In this document: positions 49,008-58,335 of the stretch, piece by piece
How positions within the stretch are numbered: position 1 is the stretch's first letter
Layout: each line of letters opens with the position of its first letter
Assembly (NCBI RefSeq): GCF_004358205.1
Contig: NZ_SMYO01000002.1
Coordinates: 1 to 64,000 of the forward strand
Source of the DNA: Bacillus salipaludis
GTDB taxonomy: Bacteria > Bacillota > Bacilli > Bacillales_B > DSM-18226
Length of the DNA: 64,000 nucleotides
Direction: 5' to 3'
Program-made: the position numbers and the translations under genes
Notes under the pieces: generated by a model
Seen by the model: only the letters and a program-made list of their open reading frames with translations
Database searches by the model: none
Told to the model about the DNA's origin: nothing

Positions 49008-50245
49008 ATCGAAGAATAGTGGTTACTGGTATTGGGGCTGTCACTCCCTTGGGGAATGATGTGAATGCAACATGGAATAATATCAAAAATGGTGTATCCG
49101 GAATTGGTCCGGCAACGATATTGGATGCAGAAAAAGTTGATATTAAAATTGCTGCAGAAGTAAAAAACTTTGCACCGGAAGAATTTATGGATAAAAAAGA
49201 AGCAAGAAGAATGGGCCGTTATAGTCAGTTTGCTGTTGCTGCAAGCAAAATGGCTGTTACGGATGCAGGGATTCAGATCGGTGTGGATATTCAGCCCGAA
49301 CGGGTCGGAGTTTGGATTGGGTCAGGAATTGGTGGTTTAGGTGAATTTGAGGAACAACATCGAAAATTTATCGAAAAAGGTCAAAGAAGGGTGAATCCGT
49401 TTACGATTCCAATGTTTATCCCAGACATGGCAGCAGGCCAAGTCTCTATCGAACTTGGAGCAAAAGGAATCAACAATTGTTCCGTCACAGCTTGTGCATC
49501 AGGCGCTAATTCAATTGGTGATGCCTTCCGAGTGATCCAAAAAGGCGATGTTGACATGATGATTGCCGGCGGGACAGAAGCAACGATTACAGATATGACC
49601 GTTGCCGGATTTTCGAATATGACTGCACTTTCGAAAAATCCAGATCCAACATCAGCAAGCCGGCCATTTGATAAGAATCGTGATGGATTTGTTATCGGGG
49701 AAGGCGCTGGAATTTTGGTATTAGAAGAATTAGAGCATGCCCTAGCTCGTGGTGCTCACATATATGGAGAACTGATTGGATATGGTGCTACAGGAGATGC
49801 TCATCATATTACAACACCTGCACCTGAGGGAGAGGGGGCACAACGGGCCATGAAACTAGCATTAGCGGATGCCGATATCCCTCCGGAGCAGGTGGACTAT
49901 ATCAATGCTCATGGCACATCCACGTATTATAATGATTTGTATGAAACATTAGCGATCAAGGAAGTTTTCAAAGAACATGCGTATTCTCTTTCGGTAAGTT
50001 CGACAAAATCGATGACAGGACATTTGCTTGGAGCAACGGGTGCTATTGAGGCGATCTTTTCATTATTAGCCATCAAGGAAGGGATCCTCCCTCCAACGAT
50101 TAATTATGAAACCCCTGATGAACAACTTGATTTGGATTATGTCCCCAATTTTGCTAAGAAGAAGGATATTCAGGTCGTGCTTTCAAACTCATTAGGATTC
50201 GGCGGACATAATGCCACATTAATTTTTAAAAAGTTTAGTAAATAG
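49004..50245 (+). CDS. Beta-ketoacyl-ACP synthase II (FabF paralogue)
   Basis: A 413-aa condensing enzyme of the FabF type, elongating acyl-ACP with malonyl-ACP. The Cys-His-His triad is complete: Cys in [10 protein letters not shown] (about 164), His in [11 protein letters not shown] (about 304) and His in [10 protein letters not shown] (about 341). A housekeeping fabF normally sits with fabH elsewhere, so this is probably a second copy. Coupling to a LysR gene suggests conditional use. A nested hairpin terminator follows. Confidence 0.9.
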   Translation: MNRRIVVTGIGAVTPLGNDVNATWNNIKNGVSGIGPATILDAEKVDIKIAAEVKNFAPEEFMDKKEARRMGRYSQFAVAASKMAVTDAGIQIGVDIQPERVGVWIGSGIGGLGEFEEQHRKFIEKGQRRVNPFTIPMFIPDMAAGQVSIELGAKGINNCSVTACASGANSIGDAFRVIQKGDVDMMIAGGTEATITDMTVAGFSNMTALSKNPDPTSASRPFDKNRDGFVIGEGAGILVLEELEHALARGAHIYGELIGYGATGDAHHITTPAPEGEGAQRAMKLALADADIPPEQVDYINAHGTSTYYNDLYETLAIKEVFKEHAYSLSVSSTKSMTGHLLGATGAIEAIFSLLAIKEGILPPTINYETPDEQLDLDYVPNFAKKKDIQVVLSNSLGFGGHNATLIFKKFSK

Positions 50246-50268
50246 GACAAATTAATACAGATGAAAAG

Positions 50269-50316
50269 ACCAAGGACACAAACCTGGCAAGAAGCTGGGT
50301 TTAAACCTTGGTTTTT
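50269..50316 (+). terminator. Terminator after the KAS II gene
   Basis: ACCAAGG (50269-50275) and CCTTGGT (50306-50312) enclose a second stem AAACCTGGC/GCTGGGTTT, followed by T residues. Confidence 0.88.
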
Positions 50317-50445
50317 CTGCCTTCATAAGTCATGTGGATGGACTTTCCTCTTTTTACAAGCTTTTAAACACCTTAAAACCTATCAAAATATTTTAATCTT
50401 TAAATATTAGTGATACACTATAAATAGGTTATAAATGAAATCATC

Positions 50446-50515
50446 CAGAAAAGATGTGCGACTAGGTGCGCAGGCTTGCTGTAATGCCTAAGCGGAACCA
50501 CCTACATCCTTTCTG
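50446..50515 (+). promoter_or_regulatory. Structured 5' leader of mqo, unassigned
   Basis: A 70-nt segment 30 nt before the mqo start folds into one long interrupted hairpin. CAGAAAAGATGT (50446-50457) pairs with ACATCCTTTCTG (50504-50515) in 11 of 12 positions, AGGTG (50464-50468) with CACCT (50499-50503), and GC-AGGC (50470-50475) with GCCT-AA-GC (50486-50493). Unpaired gcgac and ggaac strands face each other. No T-run follows, so translational control would be likelier than termination. It matches no riboswitch class I recognise. Confidence 0.5.
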
Positions 50516-50544
50516 CAATTCTTAGGGGATAAGGGACGGTAATA

Positions 50545-52101
50545 ATGAGTAACAAACAAACTAATACAGACGTTATCTTAATTGGTGCCGGAATTATGAG
50601 CGCTACTTTGGGGACACTTTTGAAAGAATTAGTACCGGACTGGAAGATTACAGTGTTTGAAAAGCTCGACAAAGCGGGAGAGGAAAGCTCTAACGAGTGG
50701 AATAATGCAGGAACAGGGCACGCCGCTCTGTGTGAGCTTAACTACACTGTTGAAAAACCAGACGGATCAATAGATATTAGCAAAGCAATCAGAATAAATG
50801 AACAGTTCCAGCTTTCAAGACAGTTTTGGTCCTATCTTGTAAATAAAAATCTCATAGATAATCCGCATGACTTTATCATGCCATTGCCTCATATGAGTTT
50901 AGTACAAGGGGAAGAAAATGTAGAGTTCTTGAAAAAACGTTTTCAAGCGCTTTCACACATTCCACTGTTCGAAGGGATGGAATTTTCTGAGGATCCGGAG
51001 AAATTAATGGAATGGATTCCACTTATTATGGAAGGCCGTACATCGCAGGAAGCAATCGCGGCCACTAAAATCGACTCTGGAACGGATGTCAACTTTGGTG
51101 CTTTAACCCGCATATTGTTTGATCACTTAAAGAATCAAAACGTTGATATTAAATACAACCATCAGGTAAATGATATTAAACGTACTAGCGACGGCTCATG
51201 GGAATTGAAAGTACGTAATGCTAATGGCGAAGTTGAACGCCATACGGCAAAATTTATCTTTGTTGGCGGCGGTGGCGGTTCTTTACCTCTACTGCAAAAA
51301 ACGGGTATTCCTGAAAGTAAACATATTGGAGGATTCCCGGTAAGCGGATTATTCCTGGTATGTAACAATCCGGAGGTAGTAAATCAGCATCATGCAAAAG
51401 TATACGGCAAGGCTAAGGTTGGCGCTCCTCCAATGTCTGTGCCGCATCTTGATACTCGATTTATCGAAAATAAAAAATCATTACTATTTGGACCGTTTGC
51501 CGGCTTCTCACCAAAGTTCTTAAAAACTGGTTCAAACATGGATTTATTAAGTACGGTAAAACCGAATAATGTCTTCACGATGTTAGCGGCAGGTGCAAAA
51601 AACATTCCATTGACAAAATACTTGATCCAGCAACTGATGTTATCGAAAGAACAACGGATCGAAGAGTTACGGGAATTTATTCCGAATGCGAAAAGTGAAG
51701 ATTGGGATATTGTAGTAGCGGGTCAACGTGTACAAGTTATAAAAGATACTGAAGCTGGCGGTAAAGGGACACTTCAATTTGGTACGGAAGTGGTTAGTGC
51801 CGCTGATGGTTCGGTCGCTGCACTCCTTGGTGCTTCTCCGGGTGCCTCTACTGCCGTTCACGTTATGCTTGAGGTAATAAAAAAATGCTTCCCGCAACAT
51901 CTAAAAGCGTGGGAACCAAAAATAAAAGAAATGATTCCATCTTATGGAAAGTCACTAGTGGAAAACCCAGAGCTCTTCCACGAAATTAATAGTTTTACAG
52001 CGTGGATGCTTGGTCTAAGCGATGGCCGTTCATCTATTGACAATGAAAGAGATTTACAGAAAGAGTTACGTGATTTAGAAAAAGAAACGGTATCAGTTTA
52101 A
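50545..52101 (+). CDS. mqo: Malate:quinone oxidoreductase
   Basis: A membrane-associated FAD enzyme oxidising malate to oxaloacetate and passing electrons to menaquinone. 518 aa, with FAD motif [18 protein letters not shown] at the N-terminus, [18 protein letters not shown] in the middle and [17 protein letters not shown] near the C-terminus, all typical of Mqo. It stands alone between terminators with a structured leader. A palindromic cre-like sequence (TTTCAAGCGCTTTCA, 50941-50955) inside the coding region hints at carbon control. Confidence 0.95.
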   Translation: MSNKQTNTDVILIGAGIMSATLGTLLKELVPDWKITVFEKLDKAGEESSNEWNNAGTGHAALCELNYTVEKPDGSIDISKAIRINEQFQLSRQFWSYLVNKNLIDNPHDFIMPLPHMSLVQGEENVEFLKKRFQALSHIPLFEGMEFSEDPEKLMEWIPLIMEGRTSQEAIAATKIDSGTDVNFGALTRILFDHLKNQNVDIKYNHQVNDIKRTSDGSWELKVRNANGEVERHTAKFIFVGGGGGSLPLLQKTGIPESKHIGGFPVSGLFLVCNNPEVVNQHHAKVYGKAKVGAPPMSVPHLDTRFIENKKSLLFGPFAGFSPKFLKTGSNMDLLSTVKPNNVFTMLAAGAKNIPLTKYLIQQLMLSKEQRIEELREFIPNAKSEDWDIVVAGQRVQVIKDTEAGGKGTLQFGTEVVSAADGSVAALLGASPGASTAVHVMLEVIKKCFPQHLKAWEPKIKEMIPSYGKSLVENPELFHEINSFTAWMLGLSDGRSSIDNERDLQKELRDLEKETVSV

Positions 52102-52110
52102 AACGGTTAG

Positions 52111-52136
52111 AAAAAGCATCTATATAGATGCTTTTT
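52111..52136 (+). terminator. Terminator after mqo
   Basis: AAAAAGCATCTATATAGATGCTTTTT is written by a perfect palindrome of 26 bp, with its T-run as part of the right arm. Confidence 0.93.
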
Positions 52137-52216
52137 CTTATGTTTATAAAAGTAATCGTAAGTTTGCATTGATAGCAGCTAAACAGCGTAATACTGTAGA
52201 ACGGCGGCGATCCATT

Positions 52217-53179
52217 CTATCCTTTTATATCCACCGTTTCCCTCCTGAACCGCGGTAAGAACGGCTTCCTTTGGACAATTAATCCCTTGTGTTTTCTCGA
52301 ATGATATTCTAGTATCCCCTCACCTAATGAAACAAAGGATAACATGGATAGGGTAATAAATAATGAGCTAAATAGAGGGACCCATGGAAAAGCATCAAAA
52401 TCGATTAGGACATCAAATAAAAACATCGGCCAGATCATTGCTGTGTTATCGATTAGGTAAGCGCCGTTGATTTGTTGGACAAGGTTCTGGGAGATAAAAA
52501 TTCCAAAGATTCCAAGCTGGCCTAGCAAAAATAGCATGCTCCCTAAATGCTGTACAAAGTAGGCAACGCACTGAGGATAGCAGCCGGGCCAATAATATTG
52601 TTTCCATAGTCCGAATGGTTTCGAACCCACCACAATTCCAGCCTCGTAATAGGTTTCTTTTTGAATCAGTAAGACCCCTTTGTAGACAACCTCCCCTACC
52701 TTTCCTAATTCAAATAGAATAAGAAAGCTAATCATCCAAATAGTGCGGTGAGGAGAAAGGATAAAAAATGGAATCGTTGACACGATAATAAAGTAAAAAA
52801 AGACAGGTATCCTTGAAAACAAATAATTCCACGCCTGTAAAAGCACCCTGAAAAAGGTCAAATGGGCAGAAGCCACACCAAAAGGAATGGCAAATAAAAA
52901 TGTAATTAATGAAATCGTAAAGACAATCGTTAAGGTCCCGCGCGTTCCCATAATGAGAGCACTATAGATATCCCTGCCGGATTTATCAGAGCCCAACATG
53001 AATTCCTTATTTGGGGCAAAGGGAGGGAGGATAAAATCCAGATTGCTTTCAGGACCGACCACATATGTATGAGGAGTAACCTTTTTATCAACATTGGGCA
53101 GATAGGGGCCAAACATAAAAATGATGGCAAAAATACTACAGCCGATCAGACCAATCCACAATGAAGGTATTTTCCGCAT
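52217..53179 (-). CDS. ABC transporter permease, DppC/OppC-like
   Basis: A 320-aa permease with about six membrane helices and the peptide/nickel-type inner-membrane domain; SDKSGRDIYSALIMGTRGTL is the usual DppC entry segment and VYKGVLLIQKETYYEAG contains the EAA-loop region. It starts within the stop region of the preceding DppB-like gene. No binding protein or ATPase gene is adjacent, so the substrate and energy source are unknown. Confidence 0.87.
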   Translation of the reverse strand: MRKIPSLWIGLIGCSIFAIIFMFGPYLPNVDKKVTPHTYVVGPESNLDFILPPFAPNKEFMLGSDKSGRDIYSALIMGTRGTLTIVFTISLITFLFAIPFGVASAHLTFFRVLLQAWNYLFSRIPVFFYFIIVSTIPFFILSPHRTIWMISFLILFELGKVGEVVYKGVLLIQKETYYEAGIVVGSKPFGLWKQYYWPGCYPQCVAYFVQHLGSMLFLLGQLGIFGIFISQNLVQQINGAYLIDNTAMIWPMFLFDVLIDFDAFPWVPLFSSLFITLSMLSFVSLGEGILEYHSRKHKGLIVQRKPFLPRFRRETVDIKG

Positions 53180-54123
53180 TATAATCTTTCCCCCCTTTTG
53201 GGATTAAGAAAGAACTCAAGGAGCTGGTGAATCCATTGTGCAAATAATAAAAGAACCATGATTAATAAGCTAAAGCCGATGACGGCAGGTACATCAATCG
53301 GGAAAGCCTCCCCTGCCATAAACTTATTTTTAATATGGATGGCTGCGATTAACCGATAACCAATCCCGTGATACAGGGTTAAAAATTCTACGACAAACAT
53401 TCCGGAAAATAAGATTAAGACAATCGGCATAAAATGCTGAAGCAGTTTAGGATAGCAGTTTTTTAGGATATGCCTCCAAAGGATCACTCGGTCCGGGACC
53501 CCTTTTGCTTTTGCTGTCTTTATATAATCCTTTTCATCTTCCTCTTCTAATGCTTGAAAGGTGTATTTGGCGATAATAAATGCTGGATACATGCTTAAAA
53601 ATAGGATGGGAAGAAAGATACTGTACCATTTGTCATTTCCGTATAGGTCTACTCTTGGAAGAAGGCTGTGGCTTATGGCGAGAGATAAGAGGGCCTGAAA
53701 AAGGAAAATGAGGAAAAAGTCAGGAACAGCCTGCCCTAGCCAAGTAGATCCTCTTCCAAATAATCGCCCTATTTTATTATTTTGAAACCGATAATCGAAG
53801 ACACCTTTATAGATTCCAATCATGATACTAAGCAAAAATGCTGGAAGGAGAATGGCAATGCTTCTTTTAAAATAAAGGAGAAGTTCTGTTTCGACTGGCT
53901 GATTAAACACCGTTGTTCCGAGGCTTTTCTTTGTTTTTACTCCTTCAACATAATCATAAATATTTTGTTTATAACCATCCCAAGTAAAATGGTAAGACAT
54001 GACATCCTTAACACCTACCCGATGGGATTCTGTTTCCCGAGGCAATAAAATCACTAAAATTAAGATAATGGCCATACATCCCCATAGTAAAAGACTGCCG
54101 AATAAGCGTAAACAAAGATGCAT
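53179..54123 (-). CDS. ABC transporter permease, DppB/OppB-like
   Basis: A 314-aa permease with about six membrane helices, first of a two-gene unit; EEEDEKDYIKTAKAKGVP is the EAA loop that contacts an ATPase. It lacks a nearby substrate-binding protein and ATPases. The extracytoplasmic loop after TM1 is enlarged (about 35-85), as in DppB proteins. It starts at ATG 54123. Confidence 0.87.
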   Translation of the reverse strand: MHLCLRLFGSLLLWGCMAIILILVILLPRETESHRVGVKDVMSYHFTWDGYKQNIYDYVEGVKTKKSLGTTVFNQPVETELLLYFKRSIAILLPAFLLSIMIGIYKGVFDYRFQNNKIGRLFGRGSTWLGQAVPDFFLIFLFQALLSLAISHSLLPRVDLYGNDKWYSIFLPILFLSMYPAFIIAKYTFQALEEEDEKDYIKTAKAKGVPDRVILWRHILKNCYPKLLQHFMPIVLILFSGMFVVEFLTLYHGIGYRLIAAIHIKNKFMAGEAFPIDVPAVIGFSLLIMVLLLFAQWIHQLLEFFLNPKRGERL

Positions 54124-54320
54124 TTATCCGTTTACCTCCAAAATTAATCAACTATGATTTTGTTAAATTTATACTGACTTTAATAATTATTACGTAAATT
54201 TTACTATAAAATAACATAATTTAATATTTTGATAATTTATAATTTTACTAGGGTGGAAATTTCTAAGATATAGAAGGTCAAAAAGGCAAGTTGTCTGATT
54301 GAATTGAGAGGAAGGTATGG

Positions 54321-54764
54321 ATGTTTAAGATAAAAAACGGTGAAACTACGATTTTGTGCTTGATTCCAAAGATTCTTCAACTATTTTTAAATATGTCCCT
54401 CGTCTTACTAGGAATTATTTTATCTATTTTGCTAGTTAAGGAGTTAATTATTTTTATTCAGATTTTAGTTGAGGGAGGCAATAATGACTTTAAAATTTTC
54501 CTTGCCAATATCCTAATTTTCTTTTTATATTTTGAGTTTATTTCGATGATTGTAAAATACTTTAAAGAAGAATACCATTTCCCGATTCGATATTTTATCT
54601 ATATTGGCATAACGGCAATGGTAAGAATCATTATTGTTGATCATGAACATCCAGTAAACTCTTTATTTTATGCTTTCATCATTTTAATCCTAATCATTGG
54701 GTATTTCATCATTAATTTTACTCCTCGTGAAAGGCCGGATAGCGCCATGAATAATAAAAAATAG
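54321..54764 (+). CDS. PsiE-like membrane protein
   Basis: A 147-aa protein with four membrane helices and the PsiE family core EEYHFPIRYFIYIGITAMVR followed by DHEHP. PsiE is phosphate-starvation inducible in enteric bacteria; its function is unknown, and no phosphate control is visible here. GAGAGGAAGG precedes the ATG. Confidence 0.8.
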   Translation: MFKIKNGETTILCLIPKILQLFLNMSLVLLGIILSILLVKELIIFIQILVEGGNNDFKIFLANILIFFLYFEFISMIVKYFKEEYHFPIRYFIYIGITAMVRIIIVDHEHPVNSLFYAFIILILIIGYFIINFTPRERPDSAMNNKK

Positions 54765-54777
54765 GATTCATGTGAAC

Positions 54778-54814
54778 CAGGACATGGAATTTGTACCCCA
54801 TGTCCTGATTATTT
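54778..54814. terminator. Hairpin between the PsiE-like and anti-sigma genes
   Basis: CAGGACATGG (54778-54787) and CCATGTCCTG (54798-54807) form a perfect 10-bp stem between convergent genes. The following T-tract is short, so it is a probable terminator only. Confidence 0.6.
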
Positions 54815-54827
54815 AGATGGCCGGTTC

Positions 54828-55562
54828 CTAGGAAGTTCCCATTACTTTTTCACCTTTAGGTTGTGTATTATGCGGACTCGGTTCTAATGTAATGCCAATA
54901 TCATCAAATAAATAATTTTCCGGCAGGCGGTAGGAAATTATGCCATTGCCGTTCTGATCAGGCTTTAAAGTACCAGCATTTTGACGAGTACCATTCTTTA
55001 ACAGCCAAACCTGATACACTTCCTCATTTCTCGCCATTGGCATATTGGTTAACTCAATGACGAGGCTTGTATTCCGGCCTTCTTGAAGGAGATAGGCGAT
55101 ACCGTTTGCGGAAGAAGCTAAATCCTGCCCTTTTAAGTGATAGGTTCTAACAATTTGTGAAGGAGAAATTACTTTGTTTTCTAATGCAGTAATCGTGTTC
55201 CTTAAATGAAAATTACTCCATAAAATACCGATTAAACCTATAACTAAAAAGGCGGTAATACCAAAGGATAATGGTGAAAATTGCTTTGCTAAGAGGTTAA
55301 AGAAGGGTTGTTTTTTATCTTTCATATCTTGCGTTTGTGGTTCACTTTCATGAAAAATAAAGTCCATGACTTCTGATTTAAGTGATTTTGGAACGTCCAC
55401 TTCTTTGAAATCGTACGAAAGCCTCTGCCATGTGTTTTGCAGGGAGTCTACTTCATTCTGACAGTTGAGACATGTTTTAAGATGACGCTCAAATTGATGT
55501 TTTTCATATTCAGTCAGTTCATCAATGATGTATAAAGACAGATTGTCACATTTATTTTCCAT
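54828..55562 (-). CDS. Membrane anti-sigma factor (zf-HC2/RskA type)
   Basis: A 244-aa anti-sigma factor: an N-terminal zinc-binding HLKTCLNCQNEV motif (HxxxCxxC) that would hold the sigma factor, one membrane helix (about 95-117, FGITAFLVIGLIGILW) and an extracytoplasmic RskA-like domain (about 130-244). The ATG at 55562 follows AGGAGGGG; the ORF extends 9 codons further. It overlaps the sigma gene by 11 bp, so the two are made together. It should keep the ECF sigma at the membrane until a signal triggers cleavage. Confidence 0.9.
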   Translation of the reverse strand: MENKCDNLSLYIIDELTEYEKHQFERHLKTCLNCQNEVDSLQNTWQRLSYDFKEVDVPKSLKSEVMDFIFHESEPQTQDMKDKKQPFFNLLAKQFSPLSFGITAFLVIGLIGILWSNFHLRNTITALENKVISPSQIVRTYHLKGQDLASSANGIAYLLQEGRNTSLVIELTNMPMARNEEVYQVWLLKNGTRQNAGTLKPDQNGNGIISYRLPENYLFDDIGITLEPSPHNTQPKGEKVMGTS

Positions 55563-56142
55563 GACGAACCCCTCCTGTTTCTTCTTCAAATAAATTCCGC
55601 AGTTTTTTTAAGGTTTGATGCAGGCGACTTTTAATAGTGCCGAGAGGTTTTTTCTCCAGCTTGGCAATCTCACTTAAGGAGTACCCTTCCCAATATAATA
55701 AGTTAATAAGACGCTTCTGTGGTTCAGAAAGAAGCCGTTTTGCTTCTTGAATTTCTTGCTTTAAAAGATTTCTCGAGACTTGCTGGGATACATCCTCTAT
55801 TTCTCGGTCATACATCTGCATCCATTCATGAGGCTCTAGTCGAACCATTCCTGATTGTTTTTGTTTTTTTCGAATGAGGTCAATTGCGATATTTCGGGTA
55901 ATCGTGAGAAGCCAATTGGCAAATTTCCCTTGTTTCGAGTTGTATGTACTTTTTGTTGTCCATAGCCGAAGAAATACTTGCTGGACAATTTCCTTTGTTT
56001 CCTCCGCATCACCTTTTGTCATTTTTAAAGAAAAACTATAAACAAGTTTTACATAACGGTCATACAATTCTTCAAGTGCAGAGCGATGATTCTGGATAAT
56101 TAATTCAATTAGTTCCTCATCTGTTTTCGATTTCAATTCCAA
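55552..56142 (-). CDS. ECF RNA polymerase sigma factor
   Basis: A 196-aa sigma-70 family protein with only regions 2 and 4: region 2 (ALEELYDRYVKLVYSFS, VFLRLW, NWLLTITRNIAIDLIRKK) and region 4 (LLYWEGYSLSEIAKLEKKPLG with IKSRLHQTLKKLR). A TTG start at 56142 follows AAGGAGGAG. Its partner anti-sigma overlaps its 3' end, and a lipoprotein gene lies upstream on the same strand. RskA-type partners belong with SigK-like ECF factors. Confidence 0.93.
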   Translation of the reverse strand: MELKSKTDEELIELIIQNHRSALEELYDRYVKLVYSFSLKMTKGDAEETKEIVQQVFLRLWTTKSTYNSKQGKFANWLLTITRNIAIDLIRKKQKQSGMVRLEPHEWMQMYDREIEDVSQQVSRNLLKQEIQEAKRLLSEPQKRLINLLYWEGYSLSEIAKLEKKPLGTIKSRLHQTLKKLRNLFEEETGGVRHGK

Positions 56143-56205
56143 ACGCTCCTCCTTTTTTAAAATTCTATCTATTCAGTATAAAATAAAAATAAATAAAGTT
56201 GAGCG

Positions 56206-56237
56206 AAAAAAAGAACCGCTGCAAAAGAACAGTTCTT
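56206..56237 (-). terminator. Terminator between the lipoprotein and sigma genes
   Basis: On the minus strand GAACTG pairs with the CAG..GTTC strand (interrupted) and is followed by a seven-T run. The stem is imperfect, so read-through into the sigma gene is possible. Confidence 0.6.
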
Positions 56238-56249
56238 TAGTAATATGAA

Positions 56250-56723
56250 TTAGGGTGCCAATGCAGTAGTACTATTAACAAGGAACCAAACACCTTTTAC
56301 TCCTTGCCCGTTAACATCGCCTGAAGCTTTATCTTTTACAAAGTAGTAAAGCGGGTAGCCCTTATAGGTTACTTGGTTTTTACCAGTGTCATCGCGATGA
56401 ATCGTGCCAAAATCTCTTTTATTAAACCCTTTAGGAACCTCGAAGTGATCTGAATAAAAGGCAGGCCAGTTTTGAAGACATTCGCCTTTACAGTTTGTTA
56501 TATTGGGCTCATCCTTGGCGAAGTAGTAAAGTGCCATGCCTTTAGAATCTGCAAGATATTCCCCCGCCTTTTTATTATCCATAACCTTCAAAGCCGTGGC
56601 AGGTTGACTTGCGGCCACCTTGACCTGGGTACTCGCCTCTTTGTCTTTTTTTTCAGTGCTACATCCAACTAAAAGGCCCCCTGCTAATAAAAGAAATGAG
56701 AATAACCAACTCCACTTTTTCAT
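56250..56723 (-). CDS. Lipoprotein with secreted-repeat domains (COG4315-like)
   Basis: A 157-aa lipoprotein, signal with lipobox LLVGC (Cys21). It has two copies of the secreted repeat: DSKGMALYYFAKDEPNITNC followed by KGECLQNWP, and KGYPLYYFVKDKASGDVNG. The family occurs in many bacteria with no settled role; a haem or redox function has been guessed, which the Cys pair and aromatic residues allow but do not prove. It lies upstream of the ECF sigma gene and has its own candidate ECF promoter. Confidence 0.88.
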   Translation of the reverse strand: MKKWSWLFSFLLLAGGLLVGCSTEKKDKEASTQVKVAASQPATALKVMDNKKAGEYLADSKGMALYYFAKDEPNITNCKGECLQNWPAFYSDHFEVPKGFNKRDFGTIHRDDTGKNQVTYKGYPLYYFVKDKASGDVNGQGVKGVWFLVNSTTALAP

Positions 56724-56764
56724 GCTTTATTCTTCCTCCTCCAAAATCATTCTTTACATTAAAA

Positions 56765-56791
56765 GAAACGAAGGAATGGCGAAAGCGGTTC
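56765..56791 (-). promoter_or_regulatory. Candidate ECF promoter of the lipoprotein gene
   Basis: On the minus strand GAACC (56791-56787), 16 bp, then CGTTTC (56770-56765). GAAC with N16 and CGT is the usual ECF sigma pattern, and the spacing gives a 5' leader of about 35 nt to the ATG. No equal match was seen before the sigma gene. One by-eye match. Confidence 0.38.
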
Positions 56792-56962
56792 GATTCAAAA
56801 TAAACTTTTTTAAAATTAATTTGGATAATTTCAAAAAGGGTATAAATACCAAAGAGATAACAAAAAATTAGGAAGGTTTTAAGGCATAGTGCAGCTTGAA
56901 ATGGATAAGCATTCGGATGGCGACAAGGATTAATTTTACGATATAGTGGAGGAAAGGATCAG

Positions 56963-58033
56963 ATGAATGAGGAGGAATTATCATTGGAGATAGGTTTGAG
57001 CACGTTTGTGGAAACAACTCCGGACGTTCAAACAGGTGAGGTAATCAGCCATGCCCAACGTATACGTGAAGTAGTTGAGGAGATTGTCCTAGCCGATCAG
57101 GTTGGACTGGATGTTTTTGGAGTCGGTGAACATCACCGGAAAGATTATGCGGCTTCTTCCCCTGCCGTCGTGCTGGCTGCTGCAGCTTCACAGACAAAAC
57201 GGATACGGCTGACAAGTGCCGTTACGGTGTTATCTTCAGCGGACCCGGTACGTGTTTTCCAGGACTTTGCTACGCTAGATGCGATTTCAAACGGGCGGGC
57301 AGAAATTATGGCGGGCCGGGGTTCTTTCATCGAATCATTTCCCCTGTTTGGTTATGATTTAAAAGACTATGATGAACTGTTTGAAGAAAAGTTGGAGTTA
57401 TTATTGAGAATACGCGAATCTGAAAAAGTAACTTGGAATGGCGGACATCGACCAGCCATACATAATTTAGGGGTGTATCCATGTCCTGTTCAAGATCCCT
57501 TACCAGTATGGATAGGCAGCGGGGGGAATTCGCAATCTGTTGTTCGCGCTGGTATGCTCGGACTGCCGCTCGTTCTCGCCATTATTGGTGGAAGCCCGCT
57601 GCAATTTGCACCGCTTGTAAAGCTTTATAAAAGAGCTGCTGAGAAGGCCGGTCATGATGTATCGAAGCTTCCTGTTGCGTCCCATTCTCATGGATTTATT
57701 GCTGAGACTACAGAAATGGCAGCAGATAAATTCTTCCCATCGACCCAGCAAGCAATGAACGTGCTTGGGCGAGAACGCGGCTGGGGGCATTACAGCCGGG
57801 CGAGCTTTGATGCTGCAAGAAGCTTTGAAGGGGCACTGTACGTAGGCGATTCAAAAACTGTTGCTGAAAAGATTATTCATCTTCGCAAACATGTGGGAAT
57901 CACACGTTTTATGCTCCATACGCCGGTTGGAACCATGCCGCATGAAGATGTCATGAAAGCCATCGAGCTGTTAGGGACAGAAGTGGCGCCACGTGTTCGT
58001 GAGGAAATTTCAAACTGGGAAAAGGAACTATAA
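56963..58033 (+). CDS. LLM-class flavin-dependent oxidoreductase
   Basis: A 356-aa TIM-barrel enzyme of the luciferase-like monooxygenase family using FMNH2 or F420. Recognisable segments: [41 protein letters not shown] and [12 protein letters not shown]. Substrate unknown. Two starts are possible. ATG 56963 follows GGAGGAAAGG; TTG 56984 has GAGGAGG 8 nt before it and begins [12 protein letters not shown], close to family starts. The longer form is listed. Confidence 0.9.
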   Translation: MNEEELSLEIGLSTFVETTPDVQTGEVISHAQRIREVVEEIVLADQVGLDVFGVGEHHRKDYAASSPAVVLAAAASQTKRIRLTSAVTVLSSADPVRVFQDFATLDAISNGRAEIMAGRGSFIESFPLFGYDLKDYDELFEEKLELLLRIRESEKVTWNGGHRPAIHNLGVYPCPVQDPLPVWIGSGGNSQSVVRAGMLGLPLVLAIIGGSPLQFAPLVKLYKRAAEKAGHDVSKLPVASHSHGFIAETTEMAADKFFPSTQQAMNVLGRERGWGHYSRASFDAARSFEGALYVGDSKTVAEKIIHLRKHVGITRFMLHTPVGTMPHEDVMKAIELLGTEVAPRVREEISNWEKEL

Positions 58034-58118
58034 CTGGTAAAATCGAAATTTTTTAAATTTAAGAATTTTTTAGTTGAAGGTTTAAAGAGAACTTGATAAA
58101 ATGGAAGAAATAAAAAGG

Positions 58119-58215
58119 CTATGTGTAACTGGCGAAGCGCGGAGAACCGTGAGGGAGCACATAGTATCGACAGCCGTTCGCCTGGGCAGAGGTAAGGGAA
58201 TATACCCCTTGCCTC
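58119..58215 (+). promoter_or_regulatory. ZTP riboswitch (pfl motif) with terminator
   Basis: CTATGTG (58119-58125) pairs with CACATAG (58158-58164) around AACTGGCG and GAGGGAGCA; downstream is CCGTTCGCCTGGGCA (58174-58188). These conserved blocks define the pfl/ZTP riboswitch, which senses ZMP/ZTP when 10-formyl-THF is short. The expression platform is immediately adjacent: GAGGTAAGGG and CCCCTTGCCTC (58189-58215) form a terminator with a U-rich tail. It lies 120 bp before the serA-like gene. Confidence 0.9.
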
Positions 58216-58335
58216 TTTCTGTTTATTAGGGGGAGATAAAAAGGAAATAACTGTTGACTAGCGTGAATATTTTTGATTATTTATAATAGTCTATAAGATT
58301 TTAAATCTAATAAAAAAAAAGAGGCGAAATTAAAA

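Noticed and set aside
56620..56871. 83-codon frame over the lipoprotein start
   Set aside because: It overlaps the lipoprotein signal sequence antisense and the candidate promoter; lysine/asparagine-rich low-complexity end, no ribosome binding site.
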